From Gottfriedia acidiceleris (GTDB taxonomy: Bacteria; Bacillota; Bacilli; Bacillales; Bacillaceae_G): 64,000 bases of DNA. Below are positions 26,852 to 36,658 of the stretch, piece after piece. The position numbers and the translations under genes are program-made. Position 1 is the first letter of the stretch. The number at the start of each line of letters is the position of its first letter. The notes under the pieces are model-generated. The model made no database searches. It had not been told where the DNA came from and saw nothing but the letters and a program-made list of their open reading frames with translations. The stretch lies in the NCBI RefSeq assembly GCF_004138285.1, contig NZ_SCFN01000003.1:124001-188000 (forward strand), given 5' to 3'.

Positions 26852-27808
26852 TCAATTAATCGAGTCGATTTTGTCTGCAGTAAATAAGTCTTTTTCTTCG
26901 ATTCTCATTAATAATTCTCGATTAAATTCGGTCTCAAATACTAATCTTGTCGCTTGTGTCCTAATCGATTTTTCAACAATATTACGGACAAATCTCCCAT
27001 TGCTAAAATGAGCACGATTTTCAAGTTTAGCCTTTTGGATAAAGTCTCTTAATCTGTATTCCGCTTCCCGAGATAGAATATATTCTCGGTCAACAAACAT
27101 TTTTTTTGAAATATCTAGAAGCTCCTTTACAGAATAATCCTGGAATTCTAAAATGAATGGAAATCTTGATTTTAGGCCAGGATTCAAACTTAAGAAATAA
27201 TCCATTTCAGAAGAATAGCCGGCTAATATCAGTACAAAGTCGCCATGTTTATCTTCCATATGTTTAACAAGTGTATCAATCGCTTCTTTTCCGAAATCTT
27301 TTTCCCCACCACGGCCTAGTGAGTAAGCCTCATCAATAAAAAGAATGCCACCATTTGCTTTTTTTACTAAATCTCTAGTTTTTTGAGCAGTGTGACCAAT
27401 GTATTCTCCTACTAAATCAGCTCTTTCTGCTTCGATTAGGTGGCCCTTTGACAATACTCCCATTTTCAAAAATAATTGACCAATAATCCTTGCAACAGTC
27501 GTTTTTCCAGTTCCTGGATTCCCTTTAAACAACATATGCAATACTTGTTTTTCAGCCTTTAAGTTTAATTCTTCTCTTTTTTTATTAATAAATATCCAAG
27601 CATAAATTTCATGAATCATTTTTTTTATTTCTTCCATGCCAATTAAATGTCTTAATTGATCCTCTATTTCAATTAATAATTCATGTTTAGGCTGTTTTAC
27701 TGTTTCGATACTTGGATTTGGAGAAACCTCTCCCCTTTTCACTGTATTAAGTACAACATTTATTTGGCCGTTATCTTTTAAACGAATTGGCTGCTCCAAA
27801 CATGACAC
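26852..27808 (-). CDS. spoVK: stage V sporulation protein K (AAA ATPase)
   Basis: 318 residues, CbxX/CfxQ-type AAA ATPase. Walker A is GNPGTGKTT (96-104) and Walker B is GGILFIDEAYSL, with a sensor region VLILAGYSSEMD and an arginine-finger stretch (NPGLKSRFPF). B. subtilis SpoVK acts late in sporulation, in the mother cell, during spore maturation. GAGAGGTG precedes the ATG. It is a strong sign that the host forms endospores. Confidence 0.95.
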   Translation of the reverse strand: MSCLEQPIRLKDNGQINVVLNTVKRGEVSPNPSIETVKQPKHELLIEIEDQLRHLIGMEEIKKMIHEIYAWIFINKKREELNLKAEKQVLHMLFKGNPGTGKTTVARIIGQLFLKMGVLSKGHLIEAERADLVGEYIGHTAQKTRDLVKKANGGILFIDEAYSLGRGGEKDFGKEAIDTLVKHMEDKHGDFVLILAGYSSEMDYFLSLNPGLKSRFPFILEFQDYSVKELLDISKKMFVDREYILSREAEYRLRDFIQKAKLENRAHFSNGRFVRNIVEKSIRTQATRLVFETEFNRELLMRIEEKDLFTADKIDSIN

Positions 27809-28048
27809 CTCTCTTTATTCTGTCGAACATTTTTTAGTATCTATAGAAAGCACTCAACGAGAAATCTCATTACAGTTCGTTTTATGCGCTTTTGAAAGTA
27901 TTTTACTAAATAAGTTTTTTACTATTATATGTACGAACAATTAATTTCAAAACTTTTATTCTCCAGACTAACTGTTAAATGGATAAGATTGCTAAATTTT
28001 ACTAAATTCTATTAACTTATTTGATATAATAAGAGAAAAAGAGAAGAG

Positions 28049-29047
28049 TTGATAAATTTGACGATCCCAAACTTAACGACTGCTACTTTACCAGATGTCA
28101 TCTTGCAATTTGCCTCTCACTTAAATAGTAAAGGAAGAAAAGAATCTACTATTAAGCGTTATTGCTATGATTTAGAAGAATGTTTCCGTTACTTTAAAAA
28201 AGTTAATGACAGTTTTAGTACATTACAAGTACAAAATTTTAATGATTATTTCTATTATTTAACATCTGAACGTGGATATAATGAGAAAACGATGCATCGA
28301 ATTTTTGTCGTACTAAATCAATTTTATAAATTTTTACATTCTAATAATTCTTCAATCGAAAATATCATTCCATTCACTAACTATTTAGCTGGACCTTCAC
28401 GCGCTCTTTCAACAGACGATTTTATCTCTGAAGAAGAAGAAAAAAAATTACTATCAATTGTTCAATCCACGACAGATTTATCAGAAAAACAATTAAAAGC
28501 TAGATCATTTTTAATGGATCGTAACGAAATTATGATTCGTTTAATGCTGTTTTATGGACTAACTTTAAAGGAATTAATTGATTTACAAATGAGAGACATT
28601 AACTTCGCTTTAAATGAACTTGTTGTCCATAGCAAGGAAGGTGTTAAAAGAACAATTATTCTTACAAAAGAAGATCGAATACTATTATATAATTATTTTG
28701 TCACGATACCCGAGCCCGTAAGACCTCACTATCATTCAACTCATCCGCTCTTTGTTGCATTTGATTTTAACCGCATGACATTCCACTGGGTTTACGATAC
28801 AGATTCACCGAAAGCACTAACTGAAATTGCATTTCAAAAAATGCTTAGGTTGGAAGTTAAAAGAGCTGGGCTTAGAAAAGGACTTTGCTCACAACATTTA
28901 AGAAACACTTTTATTCTACGGAAAATAAAAGAGGGTTTATTAGTGGAAGATATTCAGCAATTAGTTGGATTGAAGACCTCAGTTTCTTTAAAACGGTACT
29001 TTCAATTTTTTCAAGAAAATGAACGCCCAAATAAAAAGGAGTTATGA
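28049..29047 (+). CDS. tyrosine recombinase homologue with degenerate active site
   Basis: 332 residues. Residues ~13-110 form a SAM-like core-binding domain, ~120-325 the catalytic fold. Aligned by motif, the first arginine of GLRxxEL is Thr172 (FYGLTLKEL), the box-II His is Gln282 (SQHLRNTF), Arg285 is kept, the LGH histidine is Leu308 (LVGLKTS), and the nucleophile Tyr317 (KRYFQF) is kept. It is thus unlikely to catalyse normal recombination. It sits in the conserved spoVK-hfq interval, with no mobile genes around it, and ends in a terminator that overlaps its stop. Two in-frame TTG codons can start it; I use the first. Confidence 0.7.
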   Translation: MINLTIPNLTTATLPDVILQFASHLNSKGRKESTIKRYCYDLEECFRYFKKVNDSFSTLQVQNFNDYFYYLTSERGYNEKTMHRIFVVLNQFYKFLHSNNSSIENIIPFTNYLAGPSRALSTDDFISEEEEKKLLSIVQSTTDLSEKQLKARSFLMDRNEIMIRLMLFYGLTLKELIDLQMRDINFALNELVVHSKEGVKRTIILTKEDRILLYNYFVTIPEPVRPHYHSTHPLFVAFDFNRMTFHWVYDTDSPKALTEIAFQKMLRLEVKRAGLRKGLCSQHLRNTFILRKIKEGLLVEDIQQLVGLKTSVSLKRYFQFFQENERPNKKEL

Positions 29048-29073
29048 TTTCTATCATCATAACTCCCTCTTTT
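29038..29073 (+). terminator. intrinsic terminator overlapping the recombinase stop codon
   Basis: GGAGTTATGAT and ATCATAACTCC (11 bp, 7-nt loop), then CTCTTTTT. The left arm includes the TGA stop. Confidence 0.85.
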
Positions 29074-29094
29074 TACAGTGTAGTAAACTTCCTT

Positions 29095-29721
29095 TTAGGA
29101 ACTTGTGTTTAGATTTGCTTTCATAAGTTCTGCGATTTCTTTTGAGGAATATTTTTCTTCATTTTGTAAAGCTGTAATCACTTTTTCTCTTCTCTCAATC
29201 GAATGATTTTGACTTAATTTCTTTTTACCGATTAACTCTGTTACTTCAATTTTTAAACAAACAATTCCTGAAAGTAATTTTTCAACATAATCTGTGTGAT
29301 CTTCGTATTTCCAAGGTTTTGATTGTCCTTTTTCAAAATAGTCGGTTGTTTTTAAAACGATTTGTCTCATTTCATCCTTATTTTCAATTGTTGTTACTTT
29401 TCCATAAGCATGGATTGCTGTATAGTTCCAAGTTGAAACTGTATTTTTTTCTTCATACCATGAAGCAGAAACATATGCATGTGGTCCTGGAAAGATTATT
29501 AAACATTCCTTTCCATTCATCGTTTTCCATTGAGGATTTGGCTTAGCTAAATGTGTAATTATCATTAAATTCTCTTTGGCTTCTTGAATGATAAATGGTA
29601 AATGAGTTGCTTCTATTTTTGCCTCGTCATTATTTGATAATAATATTCCGAAGCTATTTTTCTTCATTTCGGCTATTAATTGATTTAGATCTGTTTCTTT
29701 AAATTCTTTTGGAGCATACAT
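29095..29721 (-). CDS. PaiB-like FMN-binding protein
   Basis: 208 residues with the split-barrel flavin-binding fold. The start MYAPKEFKETD, the mid-motif FPGPHAYVSASWYEEK and VSTWNYTAIHAYGK are diagnostic for the PaiB/FMN-binding negative regulator family. B. subtilis PaiB affects sporulation and protease genes. The C-terminus (GKKKLSQNHSIERREKV) is the family's usual end. AAGGAGGAG precedes the ATG. Its paiA partner is not in the window. Confidence 0.92.
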   Translation of the reverse strand: MYAPKEFKETDLNQLIAEMKKNSFGILLSNNDEAKIEATHLPFIIQEAKENLMIITHLAKPNPQWKTMNGKECLIIFPGPHAYVSASWYEEKNTVSTWNYTAIHAYGKVTTIENKDEMRQIVLKTTDYFEKGQSKPWKYEDHTDYVEKLLSGIVCLKIEVTELIGKKKLSQNHSIERREKVITALQNEEKYSSKEIAELMKANLNTSS

Positions 29722-29781
29722 TTAATTTCTCCTCCTTAGTTTACATAATATAATTATCTTCATTAATTTATTTAGCATAAT

Positions 29782-29820
29782 TAAAAAAGAACATTGACCA
29801 TAAGATCAATGCTCTTTTTT
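29782..29820 (-). terminator. intrinsic terminator of miaA-hfq
   Basis: On the minus strand AAGAGCATTGA pairs with TCAATGTTCTT (one G-T pair), followed by six T, 10 bp after the hfq stop. Confidence 0.85.
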
Positions 29821-29829
29821 CAATTTATT

Positions 29830-30051
29830 TTACATTTCAATTTGTACATTTTTAGATGGTACAAACGTTGAAATTGCATGTTTATATATTAATTGTTGTT
29901 TACCTTCAACATCTAACAATACCGTAAAGTTATCAAAGCTTTTTACTTTACCTTTGATTTGAAATCCATTTAGTAAAAATACTGTAACCGCTAGATTGTC
30001 TTTACGTAATTGGTTTAAGAACTGATCTTGAATGTTGATTGATGTTTTCAT
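29830..30051 (-). CDS. hfq: RNA chaperone Hfq
   Basis: 73 residues, the short form usual in Bacillus, with the Sm1 segment ([20 protein letters not shown] and FTVLL) and the Sm2 motif YKHAIST. It forms hexamers that bind small RNAs and mRNA A-rich tails. AGGAGG lies 6 nt before the ATG. It follows miaA by 23 bp and shares its terminator, the conserved miaA-hfq operon. Confidence 0.97.
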   Translation of the reverse strand: MKTSINIQDQFLNQLRKDNLAVTVFLLNGFQIKGKVKSFDNFTVLLDVEGKQQLIYKHAISTFVPSKNVQIEM

Positions 30052-30074
30052 GTCCTTTTCCTCCTCTTCTACCT

Positions 30075-31040
30075 CTACATATATTTATTCGAGATGAAAT
30101 AGCCCTTTCCTTCAAGTAGAGCTAAAATTTCCAGTTTTTTTATATCAAAATTATGTCCATCCATATCAAACCAATGGATGCTCATTTTATTTCTAAACCA
30201 CGTCATTTGCCTTTTTGCATACCTTCTTGAGCTTTGTTTAATTAAATCGATTGCTTCCTCTTTTGTTAAGATTCCATCAAAATAATCGTAAAGCTCTTTA
30301 TAGCCAATCGCTTGCACAGATTGACAATTTCGAATACCTTTGTCGTAGAGCATTTTTGCTTCATCTACTAGTCCTTCTTCCAGCATTAGATCAACACGTA
30401 AATTAATTCGATTGTATAGTAGCTCTCGATCCATCGATAATCCGATTATTTCTGCATCATATAAATACTCTGGCTCTTTTTTAAATGCGGTCTCTGAAAA
30501 TTTTTGTCCTGTCAGTTTGAAAACCTCTATTGCTCGGATTACTCTTCTGACATTATTCATATGTATTTGCTTTGCACTTTCTGGATCAATTTCTTTTAAT
30601 TGATCATGTAATGCTTTATTCCCAAAGGCCATAGCAAAGCCCTCTAATTGGTTTCTTAAATGCTCATCACCTTCTTGCTCAGCAAATTCATATTTAGTTA
30701 ATACACTTTGGATATATAATCCAGTACCACCAACAATAATTGGAATTTTACCTCGATTAGCTATTTCTTTAATTTTTTCTCGAGCTAAAGTTTGAAAATC
30801 AGCAACTGTAAAAGAATCTTTTGGATCAAGGAAATCAATTAAATGATGCGGAATTCCTTCTTTTTCTTCTTCTGTAATTTTAGCTGCTCCAATATTTAAT
30901 TCTTTATAAACCTGTGTTGCATCGCCATTAATGATTTCTCCATCAACAGCTTTTGCAAGTTCAATACTTAGTTTTGTTTTCCCTACTGCTGTAGGACCAA
31001 CGATGACTATCACTTTTTGCATATTTACCATTGTAATCAC
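30075..31040 (-). CDS. miaA: tRNA dimethylallyltransferase
   Basis: 321 residues. P-loop GPTAVGKT (15-22), the substrate strand [15 protein letters not shown] and the zinc-free C-terminal helices [16 protein letters not shown] match MiaA. It adds dimethylallyl to A37 of tRNAs that read UNN codons. The GTG at 31040 has AAAGG 7-9 nt upstream; an ATG three codons later is an alternative. First gene of the operon with hfq. Confidence 0.96.
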   Translation of the reverse strand: MITMVNMQKVIVIVGPTAVGKTKLSIELAKAVDGEIINGDATQVYKELNIGAAKITEEEKEGIPHHLIDFLDPKDSFTVADFQTLAREKIKEIANRGKIPIIVGGTGLYIQSVLTKYEFAEQEGDEHLRNQLEGFAMAFGNKALHDQLKEIDPESAKQIHMNNVRRVIRAIEVFKLTGQKFSETAFKKEPEYLYDAEIIGLSMDRELLYNRINLRVDLMLEEGLVDEAKMLYDKGIRNCQSVQAIGYKELYDYFDGILTKEEAIDLIKQSSRRYAKRQMTWFRNKMSIHWFDMDGHNFDIKKLEILALLEGKGYFISNKYM

Positions 31041-31236
31041 ATATACGCCTTTCTATACAACCTTTTCCTTACTAGTCTTACTAATATTGAAAGTAGATAA
31101 CTCATTTTATTTATACCATATTTATACAAAAATTCCAATGTGTTGTGAACCAATTCACAATTTTGCAAGAAAGTGTTTTCATTTTATATTTGTCAAAGTA
31201 AACTAGAAGTAATCTGAAAATAAATGAGGTTATACT

Positions 31237-33054
31237 ATGCCTGATTGGTCTTATCATACAATTTTTAAACCACTGCTCTCAAAGCTTCCTTCTAAAGTTT
31301 CAAGAGAATTCATTCATAGTAGCATGAATAAAATTTCAATCATGCCATTTGGTCCGAATCTAATCGAATTTCTTGGTCATTTAAACACTGATAGTTCCCT
31401 TGAAAACGAGATTCATAATTTGAAACTTAAAAATCAAATTGGATTGGCCTCTAAGATTGACCCATATCTATCTGGCACAAATGCTTTTATGAATTTAGGA
31501 TTTGGTGTAATTGAAATTGGACCTATTTCTATACATCACACTCCTACAAGTAAAAGTCCGCTCATTGATTTGAAACATAATCAATTAATTGGAACAGAAG
31601 AATATAAAGTACTAACCGTAGAACAAACAGTTCATAAACTTTCAAAAATACATAAGAAGGTTCCCGTTTTTGCTAGAATAGTTGGGAGTTTTGATGAATT
31701 TAAACTGATCGAATCAAGGCTTACTGATTTTGTTGATCTATTCATCTTAGATCTTGATTTGGCCAGGGATTTAGTAGAAAATAATTGGGCATCTTCTAAA
31801 CCTATTTGTCTCTCAATTTATTCAAATGAAATAGATGTTTTTCTTAAACAAGCAAATTATCCATTCGATTCAATATTGATTGAAGAACTTCCAATTACTA
31901 CTGATTTAGAGCAAAAAAATAACTTAATAAATACTATTCAAAAGTTAAAATCAATTCAGTTTGAGAAACCAATTTTTACAAAAGGCGGAGTGATTGAACC
32001 GATTGATGCAATTGAATTAATCGATACTGGTGCATCATTAGTATTTTTGACTCATGGATATGTGCTCAGTGGTCCTGGTTTACCAAAACGGATCAATGAA
32101 GCGGTAATGTATAGAAGAAAAAAAGAGTTGACTAGTTTAAGTGACGGATGGATTTGGTACTTTTTATTTGGACTTTTCATGTTTTTTGGAGGATTACTTG
32201 CTCTATTTATTAGTTTAACTTCCATTGTCCTTCCATATGATGAGCACTTTTTAACGATTAATCGTCATTTAATTTTACAATTTAATGATCGAATTCTCCC
32301 CTTTATGTCACATGATCGGATGACACTTTCAGGGACGATTATGTCAGGTGGAATATTGTTCATATCATTAGCAAGAAATGGAATTAAACATCATTATCAT
32401 TGGGCAAAGAAAGCAGCTGACACTAGTGCGTTCGTAGGTTTTTTAGCGATATTCTTATTTATAGGGTATGGGTACTTTGACTGGCTACACGCTTTATTTT
32501 GGGTAGTTCTATTAATACCATTCTTAATTGGTTTTTTTAAAACAAGAGGTATAAATAGAAGTCCAGAATCTGAAAATTTAACAAATAATAACTTTTGGAA
32601 GATTAGTTTAATAGGTCAATTATTTTTTATTATACTAGGATTTTCGATTATAATCGGAGGATGTATTATTTCCTTTGTAGGCGTCACTACTACCTTTGTT
32701 AAAACAGATTTAAATTATTTATGTATAACACCCTCTAGGTTGAATGCGTTTAATCAACACTTAATTCCTGTAATCTCACATGATCGCGCCGGTTTTGGAG
32801 GTGGGTTAGTAAGTGTTGGCTTACTAGTACTCATGATTTCATTATGGGGGTTCAGACAAAACCAAAAATGGATTTGGTGGACATTATTGCTTGGGAGTTT
32901 ACCTACGTTTATAACTGCGTTTGCAGTCCATTTTATGATTGGATATACAGATTTTTATCATCTATTACCACCAATCATTGCAAGCTTGTTTTTATTGATT
33001 GGAGTTATTACATCTTATAATTTTTTGAATTTTACAAATAACCATTCGAACTAA
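31237..33054 (+). CDS. dihydroorotate-dehydrogenase-like domain fused to a membrane region
   Basis: 605 residues. Residues ~60-290 follow the PyrD barrel (IGLASKIDPY, GFGVIEIGPIS, FTKGGVIEPIDAIELIDTGA), but the FMN-binding Lys of the AAGxDKN motif and the NxSSPNT catalytic loop are missing, so it should not be a working PyrD. Residues ~305-600 hold about seven membrane helices in two related modules, each with LPxxSHDR...GG...SxG (about 352-415 and 505-575). Fusions of this kind occur in other Bacillus genomes, function unknown. GAGGTT lies before the ATG. The gene has its own terminator. Confidence 0.65.
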   Translation: MPDWSYHTIFKPLLSKLPSKVSREFIHSSMNKISIMPFGPNLIEFLGHLNTDSSLENEIHNLKLKNQIGLASKIDPYLSGTNAFMNLGFGVIEIGPISIHHTPTSKSPLIDLKHNQLIGTEEYKVLTVEQTVHKLSKIHKKVPVFARIVGSFDEFKLIESRLTDFVDLFILDLDLARDLVENNWASSKPICLSIYSNEIDVFLKQANYPFDSILIEELPITTDLEQKNNLINTIQKLKSIQFEKPIFTKGGVIEPIDAIELIDTGASLVFLTHGYVLSGPGLPKRINEAVMYRRKKELTSLSDGWIWYFLFGLFMFFGGLLALFISLTSIVLPYDEHFLTINRHLILQFNDRILPFMSHDRMTLSGTIMSGGILFISLARNGIKHHYHWAKKAADTSAFVGFLAIFLFIGYGYFDWLHALFWVVLLIPFLIGFFKTRGINRSPESENLTNNNFWKISLIGQLFFIILGFSIIIGGCIISFVGVTTTFVKTDLNYLCITPSRLNAFNQHLIPVISHDRAGFGGGLVSVGLLVLMISLWGFRQNQKWIWWTLLLGSLPTFITAFAVHFMIGYTDFYHLLPPIIASLFLLIGVITSYNFLNFTNNHSN

Positions 33055-33103
33055 AACATTTTTTTGAAATAAGGAAACAGATATAAATTCAATAAGCAGT
33101 CTT

Positions 33104-33128
33104 AAAGGTAGGAGAAATCCTACCTTTT
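33104..33128. terminator. convergent terminator
   Basis: AAAGGTAGGA-GAAA-TCCTACCTTT, a 10-bp stem with a tetraloop, then TTTT. It serves the fusion gene and, on the other strand, the exchanger operon. Confidence 0.9.
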
Positions 33129-33129
33129 T

Positions 33130-34470
33130 TCAATCATCTACTGCAACATGGTTTTTCCGTAACATGTAATAAACAGGAAGTCCAATTAACGTTAAACCAA
33201 TTCCCCAAAATGCTAAAATAGTTTGCGTCATTAATGTATTAACGACGATAAAGATTCCCCCAATTATTGCGATTGAGAGAACTAAGGGTAAAAAAGGTAC
33301 TCTATATGGCCTTTTTAGATCCGGTTCCCGTTTTCGTAAAATATAAACCGCAATAAATGTTAATGTATAGAAGATCCAAATGACAAATACTAACATGTCA
33401 GTTAATAAGTCAAATCCACCTATAAACATCATAAATATGGCAACTATTAGGATAAATAGACCAGCATTATATGGAACTCCAGTTTTAGATAATTTACCAA
33501 ACCAACTACTAAAAGGAAGTTTTTGTTCTCTAGCCATTACATATGGGACCCTCATACCTGTCATTGTATAGCCATTTATTGTACCAAATACAGAAATTAA
33601 AATTCCGATTGAGACGAGTTTTCCTCCAAAATTACCGAATAAAACTTTCGAAACTTCAGTAGCAGGTGTAGATGTACCAGCTAGTTGCACTGCGGTTAAT
33701 ACAAATAAAAAGGATATGTTAATCAAAAGATATACCGCCATTACAGCTGCTAAACCAAATACGATAGCTTTTGGCAAATCATTTTTAGGATTTTTCATTT
33801 CTCCGGCTATATTTCCAACCAGTATCCAACCATCATATGCAAACATCGTAGCAAGTAAAGCTGAACCAAGTGCTGGCAAAAAATTTCGATCACTTCCTAC
33901 CTCAACTGGAAAAAGCTGAAAAGTCACATTTCCTTCATGTATTAATCCAAATATGATTAAAATCGCCAACGGTATTAGTTTACAAAACGTAAAAAGTGAC
34001 TGAATACTACCAGCAGTTTTTGCTCCTAAAAAATTCATTAATGTGATAAAAATTGCAGTAACTACAGCAATAATCGTTACAGTGAATTGATTAGAATTGG
34101 CAGGGACTCCAAAAATTGAAACTGCTTGTGTACCAAATATGATCGAAAGCGCGGCAATATTAGCTGGAAAATAGATGACCGTTTGAGCCCATCCAAGTAA
34201 ATAGGCAGTTAGATCTCCATATGTGTGCTTTAAATAGGCAATCATTCCTCCGGTTTTTGGTATTGCTGCGGCAAGCTCAGCACCCGATAAACCAGCACAA
34301 ATTGTAATGATGCCTCCAATAATCCATGCTAATAAACCTAAGCTTGCAGATCCAGTTGCGCCATATACAGCTGTGGCTTTAAAGAAGACTCCACCACCAA
34401 TTACAGTACCAATTACGGTAGTTAAAGCTGCAATAAATCCCATTTCTCTTCTTAGTTTATTTTCCGACAA
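33130..34470 (-). CDS. APC-family Ser/Thr-type amino acid exchanger (SteT-like)
   Basis: 446 residues with 12 hydrophobic helices. The first helix GTVIGGGVFFKATAVYGATG and the loop GAELAAAIPKTGGMIAYLKH match the LAT-type SteT branch of the APC superfamily. B. subtilis SteT exchanges serine and threonine. The start is a TTG at 34470, with GGGTGATCC (the 3' half of the anti-16S site) 3-5 nt upstream; an in-frame GTG three codons earlier lies within that site. It is 24 bp downstream of a threonine dehydratase gene, so the pair probably imports and deaminates threonine or serine. Confidence 0.85.
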   Translation of the reverse strand: MSENKLRREMGFIAALTTVIGTVIGGGVFFKATAVYGATGSASLGLLAWIIGGIITICAGLSGAELAAAIPKTGGMIAYLKHTYGDLTAYLLGWAQTVIYFPANIAALSIIFGTQAVSIFGVPANSNQFTVTIIAVVTAIFITLMNFLGAKTAGSIQSLFTFCKLIPLAILIIFGLIHEGNVTFQLFPVEVGSDRNFLPALGSALLATMFAYDGWILVGNIAGEMKNPKNDLPKAIVFGLAAVMAVYLLINISFLFVLTAVQLAGTSTPATEVSKVLFGNFGGKLVSIGILISVFGTINGYTMTGMRVPYVMAREQKLPFSSWFGKLSKTGVPYNAGLFILIVAIFMMFIGGFDLLTDMLVFVIWIFYTLTFIAVYILRKREPDLKRPYRVPFLPLVLSIAIIGGIFIVVNTLMTQTILAFWGIGLTLIGLPVYYMLRKNHVAVDD

Positions 34471-34494
34471 TAGGATCACCCATTCTTAAAAAAA

Positions 34495-35502
34495 TCACTT
34501 TACTTCATTCCCAAAGAAATGTTCACAAACACTGGAGATTCTCTCTAAATCGACATTACCACCCGATATGATAGCTACTACTTTTTTATCTTTTATATAT
34601 TTTGAAGCTTTACCTGATAAAATTACTGCTGTCGCTAGGGCACCTGAACCTTCCACAACTGCCTTACCGCGTTGTAGTAAATCCTTCATTGCAACTTCTA
34701 TTTCATCCTCACTTACAAGAATTATTTCGGTTACTAATTCTTTTACAATTTCATATGTTAATTTCCCTGGAACCTTAACAGAACAACCATCGGCTATTGT
34801 AGGAGCAATATAATTACTCACTATTTCTCCGGCGTCTATTGATGCTTTCATTCCATGTACATTCTCTGCTTGAACGCCAATAACGTCTATTGAAGGGTTA
34901 AATGATTTCAAAGCGACTGCAATTCCAGAAATGAGGCCACCACCACCAATTGGAACAATTATTGTATCAACATCCCAGAGATCATCTAAAATTTCAATAC
35001 CAATAGTCCCTTGACCAGCCATAATGTAGATATCATCGTAAGGATGGATGAATGTTTCACCAGTTTCGTCTCGCACTTTAGCACAATAGTCTTTCGCATC
35101 ATCAAATGTATCACCGTATAAAATGATATTTGAACCGTACCCTTCTGTTGCTTCAACCTTTGCTTTTGGTGCAGTTGAAGGCATGATGATTTTACTCTTA
35201 ATATGTAATAGCTTTGATGATAAAGCGACACCTTGTGCATGATTTCCAGCTGAACATGCGATAATTCCTTTACTTCTTTCTTCCTCAGTTAAATGAGAAA
35301 TTTTATTAAATGCACCTCGAAATTTAAAAGAGCCAGTTAATTGCATATTTTCAAGTTTTAAATAAATTTCTCCGTCCGACTTTGAAGTTAAATAAAATGA
35401 TTTTACTAAAGGTGTTTTTCGAACTTTCCCCTCTAAAAGTTCATATGCAGTTTTAATCTCTTTAATCGTTAATGGTAATCCCTTATGATCTAAATTATTC
35501 AT
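34495..35502 (-). CDS. threonine dehydratase (catabolic type)
   Basis: 335 residues, fold-type II PLP enzyme without a regulatory ACT domain. The PLP lysine is Lys60 in TGSFKFRGAFNKI; the phosphate-binding loop is IVPIGGGGLISGIA; SGGNVD closes the fold. It deaminates threonine (or serine) to 2-oxobutyrate (or pyruvate) and ammonia. The short form differs from the longer ilvA at 41678, so the host has two dehydratases. AGGAAG precedes the ATG. Serine racemase is a related possibility. Transcribed with the downstream exchanger gene. Confidence 0.88.
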   Translation of the reverse strand: MNNLDHKGLPLTIKEIKTAYELLEGKVRKTPLVKSFYLTSKSDGEIYLKLENMQLTGSFKFRGAFNKISHLTEEERSKGIIACSAGNHAQGVALSSKLLHIKSKIIMPSTAPKAKVEATEGYGSNIILYGDTFDDAKDYCAKVRDETGETFIHPYDDIYIMAGQGTIGIEILDDLWDVDTIIVPIGGGGLISGIAVALKSFNPSIDVIGVQAENVHGMKASIDAGEIVSNYIAPTIADGCSVKVPGKLTYEIVKELVTEIILVSEDEIEVAMKDLLQRGKAVVEGSGALATAVILSGKASKYIKDKKVVAIISGGNVDLERISSVCEHFFGNEVK

Positions 35503-35613
35503 CTTCTAACTTCCTTTTTTATCAGCATTTTAATTTATCATTCTTGATACATGATAAGTTTGTGTCAAAGTACTAAACAAAATACCAAAAACAGGGATTA
35601 GTAAAGGAAGAGA

Positions 35614-35642
35614 AAAAAAGAAGGAGACAATCGTCTCCTTCT
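35614..35642 (-). terminator. intrinsic terminator of kbl-tdh
   Basis: AGAAGGAGAC and GTCTCCTTCT (10 bp, tetraloop), followed on the minus strand by seven T. Confidence 0.9.
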
Positions 35643-35648
35643 TTTTTC

Positions 35649-36611
35649 TTAAGCTTGAGTTACGTTTAACTTTGAAGCTAATTTATTTAACATATCTTCA
35701 GACATACGATCTAAATCAAATTTTGGATCGAAGCCCCACTCTTCTTTTGCAGCAGAGCTGTCAATTGAATTTGGCCATGAATTTGCAATTCCTTGACGAA
35801 TAGGGTCAATGTCGAAATCTAATGTAAATTCAGGGATGAATTTACGAATTGATGCCGCTATTTGAGTTGGTTCAAATGACATCGCTGAGATATTAAATGC
35901 ATTACGATGTTTAAGTTTTGATGGATCTGCTTCCATTAGCTTAATAATTGCATCAATTGCATCAGGCATATACATCATATCCATGTATGTTCCTTCACCA
36001 ATAAATGAAGTATATTTCTTATTTTTTAATGCTTCGTAGTAAATATCAACAGCATAATCAGTTGTACCTCCACCTGGTACTGTATCATAAGAGATTAAGC
36101 CTGGGAAACGTACGCCGCGAGTATCTACACCAAATTTTTCAAAGTAATAATCACATAATAATTCACCAGCTACTTTTGTAACACCATACATTGTAGTTGG
36201 ACGCTGGATTGTATCCTGTGGTGTGTTATCTTTTGGTGTTGCTGGTCCAAATGCACCAATTGAACTTGGCGTAAAGAATTTTAAGCTTAACTCTCTTGCT
36301 ACTTCAAGTGCATTCACTAATCCACCCATATTTAAGTCCCAAGCTAATGTAGGTTTCGCTTCTGCTACTGCTGATAATAGTGCAGCTAAGTGAATGAAAG
36401 TATCAACTTCATACTTTTTAGCAATCTCTAACATTTTTTCTTTATCCATTACATCCAAAATTTCAAAATGACCAGTTTCTAAAATTGGACTTCCTTCAAG
36501 ACGGCGAATATCTGTCGCAACAACATTTTCATTACCGTATTCATTTCTAAGACGCGTAGTTAATTCTGAACCAATTTGTCCAAAACAACCAGTAATTAAT
36601 ATTTTCTTCAT
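35649..36611 (-). CDS. tdh: L-threonine 3-dehydrogenase (SDR type)
   Basis: 320 residues. NAD-binding motif [11 protein letters not shown] (6-16), catalytic Tyr142 and Lys146 ([10 protein letters not shown]) and the Thr-specific region [16 protein letters not shown]. This is the short-chain type of threonine dehydrogenase, not the zinc type. It oxidises threonine to 2-amino-3-oxobutyrate, which the enzyme of the upstream gene cleaves to glycine and acetyl-CoA. ACTAAGGA directly precedes the ATG. The spacing to kbl is 47 bp. Confidence 0.93.
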   Translation of the reverse strand: MKKILITGCFGQIGSELTTRLRNEYGNENVVATDIRRLEGSPILETGHFEILDVMDKEKMLEIAKKYEVDTFIHLAALLSAVAEAKPTLAWDLNMGGLVNALEVARELSLKFFTPSSIGAFGPATPKDNTPQDTIQRPTTMYGVTKVAGELLCDYYFEKFGVDTRGVRFPGLISYDTVPGGGTTDYAVDIYYEALKNKKYTSFIGEGTYMDMMYMPDAIDAIIKLMEADPSKLKHRNAFNISAMSFEPTQIAASIRKFIPEFTLDFDIDPIRQGIANSWPNSIDSSAAKEEWGFDPKFDLDRMSEDMLNKLASKLNVTQA

Positions 36612-36658
36612 TCCTTAGTCCACCTTATAGTAATAAAATATCAAAATTAATTTTAAAA

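Noticed and set aside
28049..29047. Considered a prophage or integrative element because of the integrase-like gene.
   Set aside because: Flanking genes are conserved core genes, there is no tRNA or att repeat, and the active site is degraded.
31237..33054. Annotating this gene as functional pyrD.
   Set aside because: The FMN-binding Lys and the catalytic NxSSPNT loop are absent and a membrane region is fused to it.
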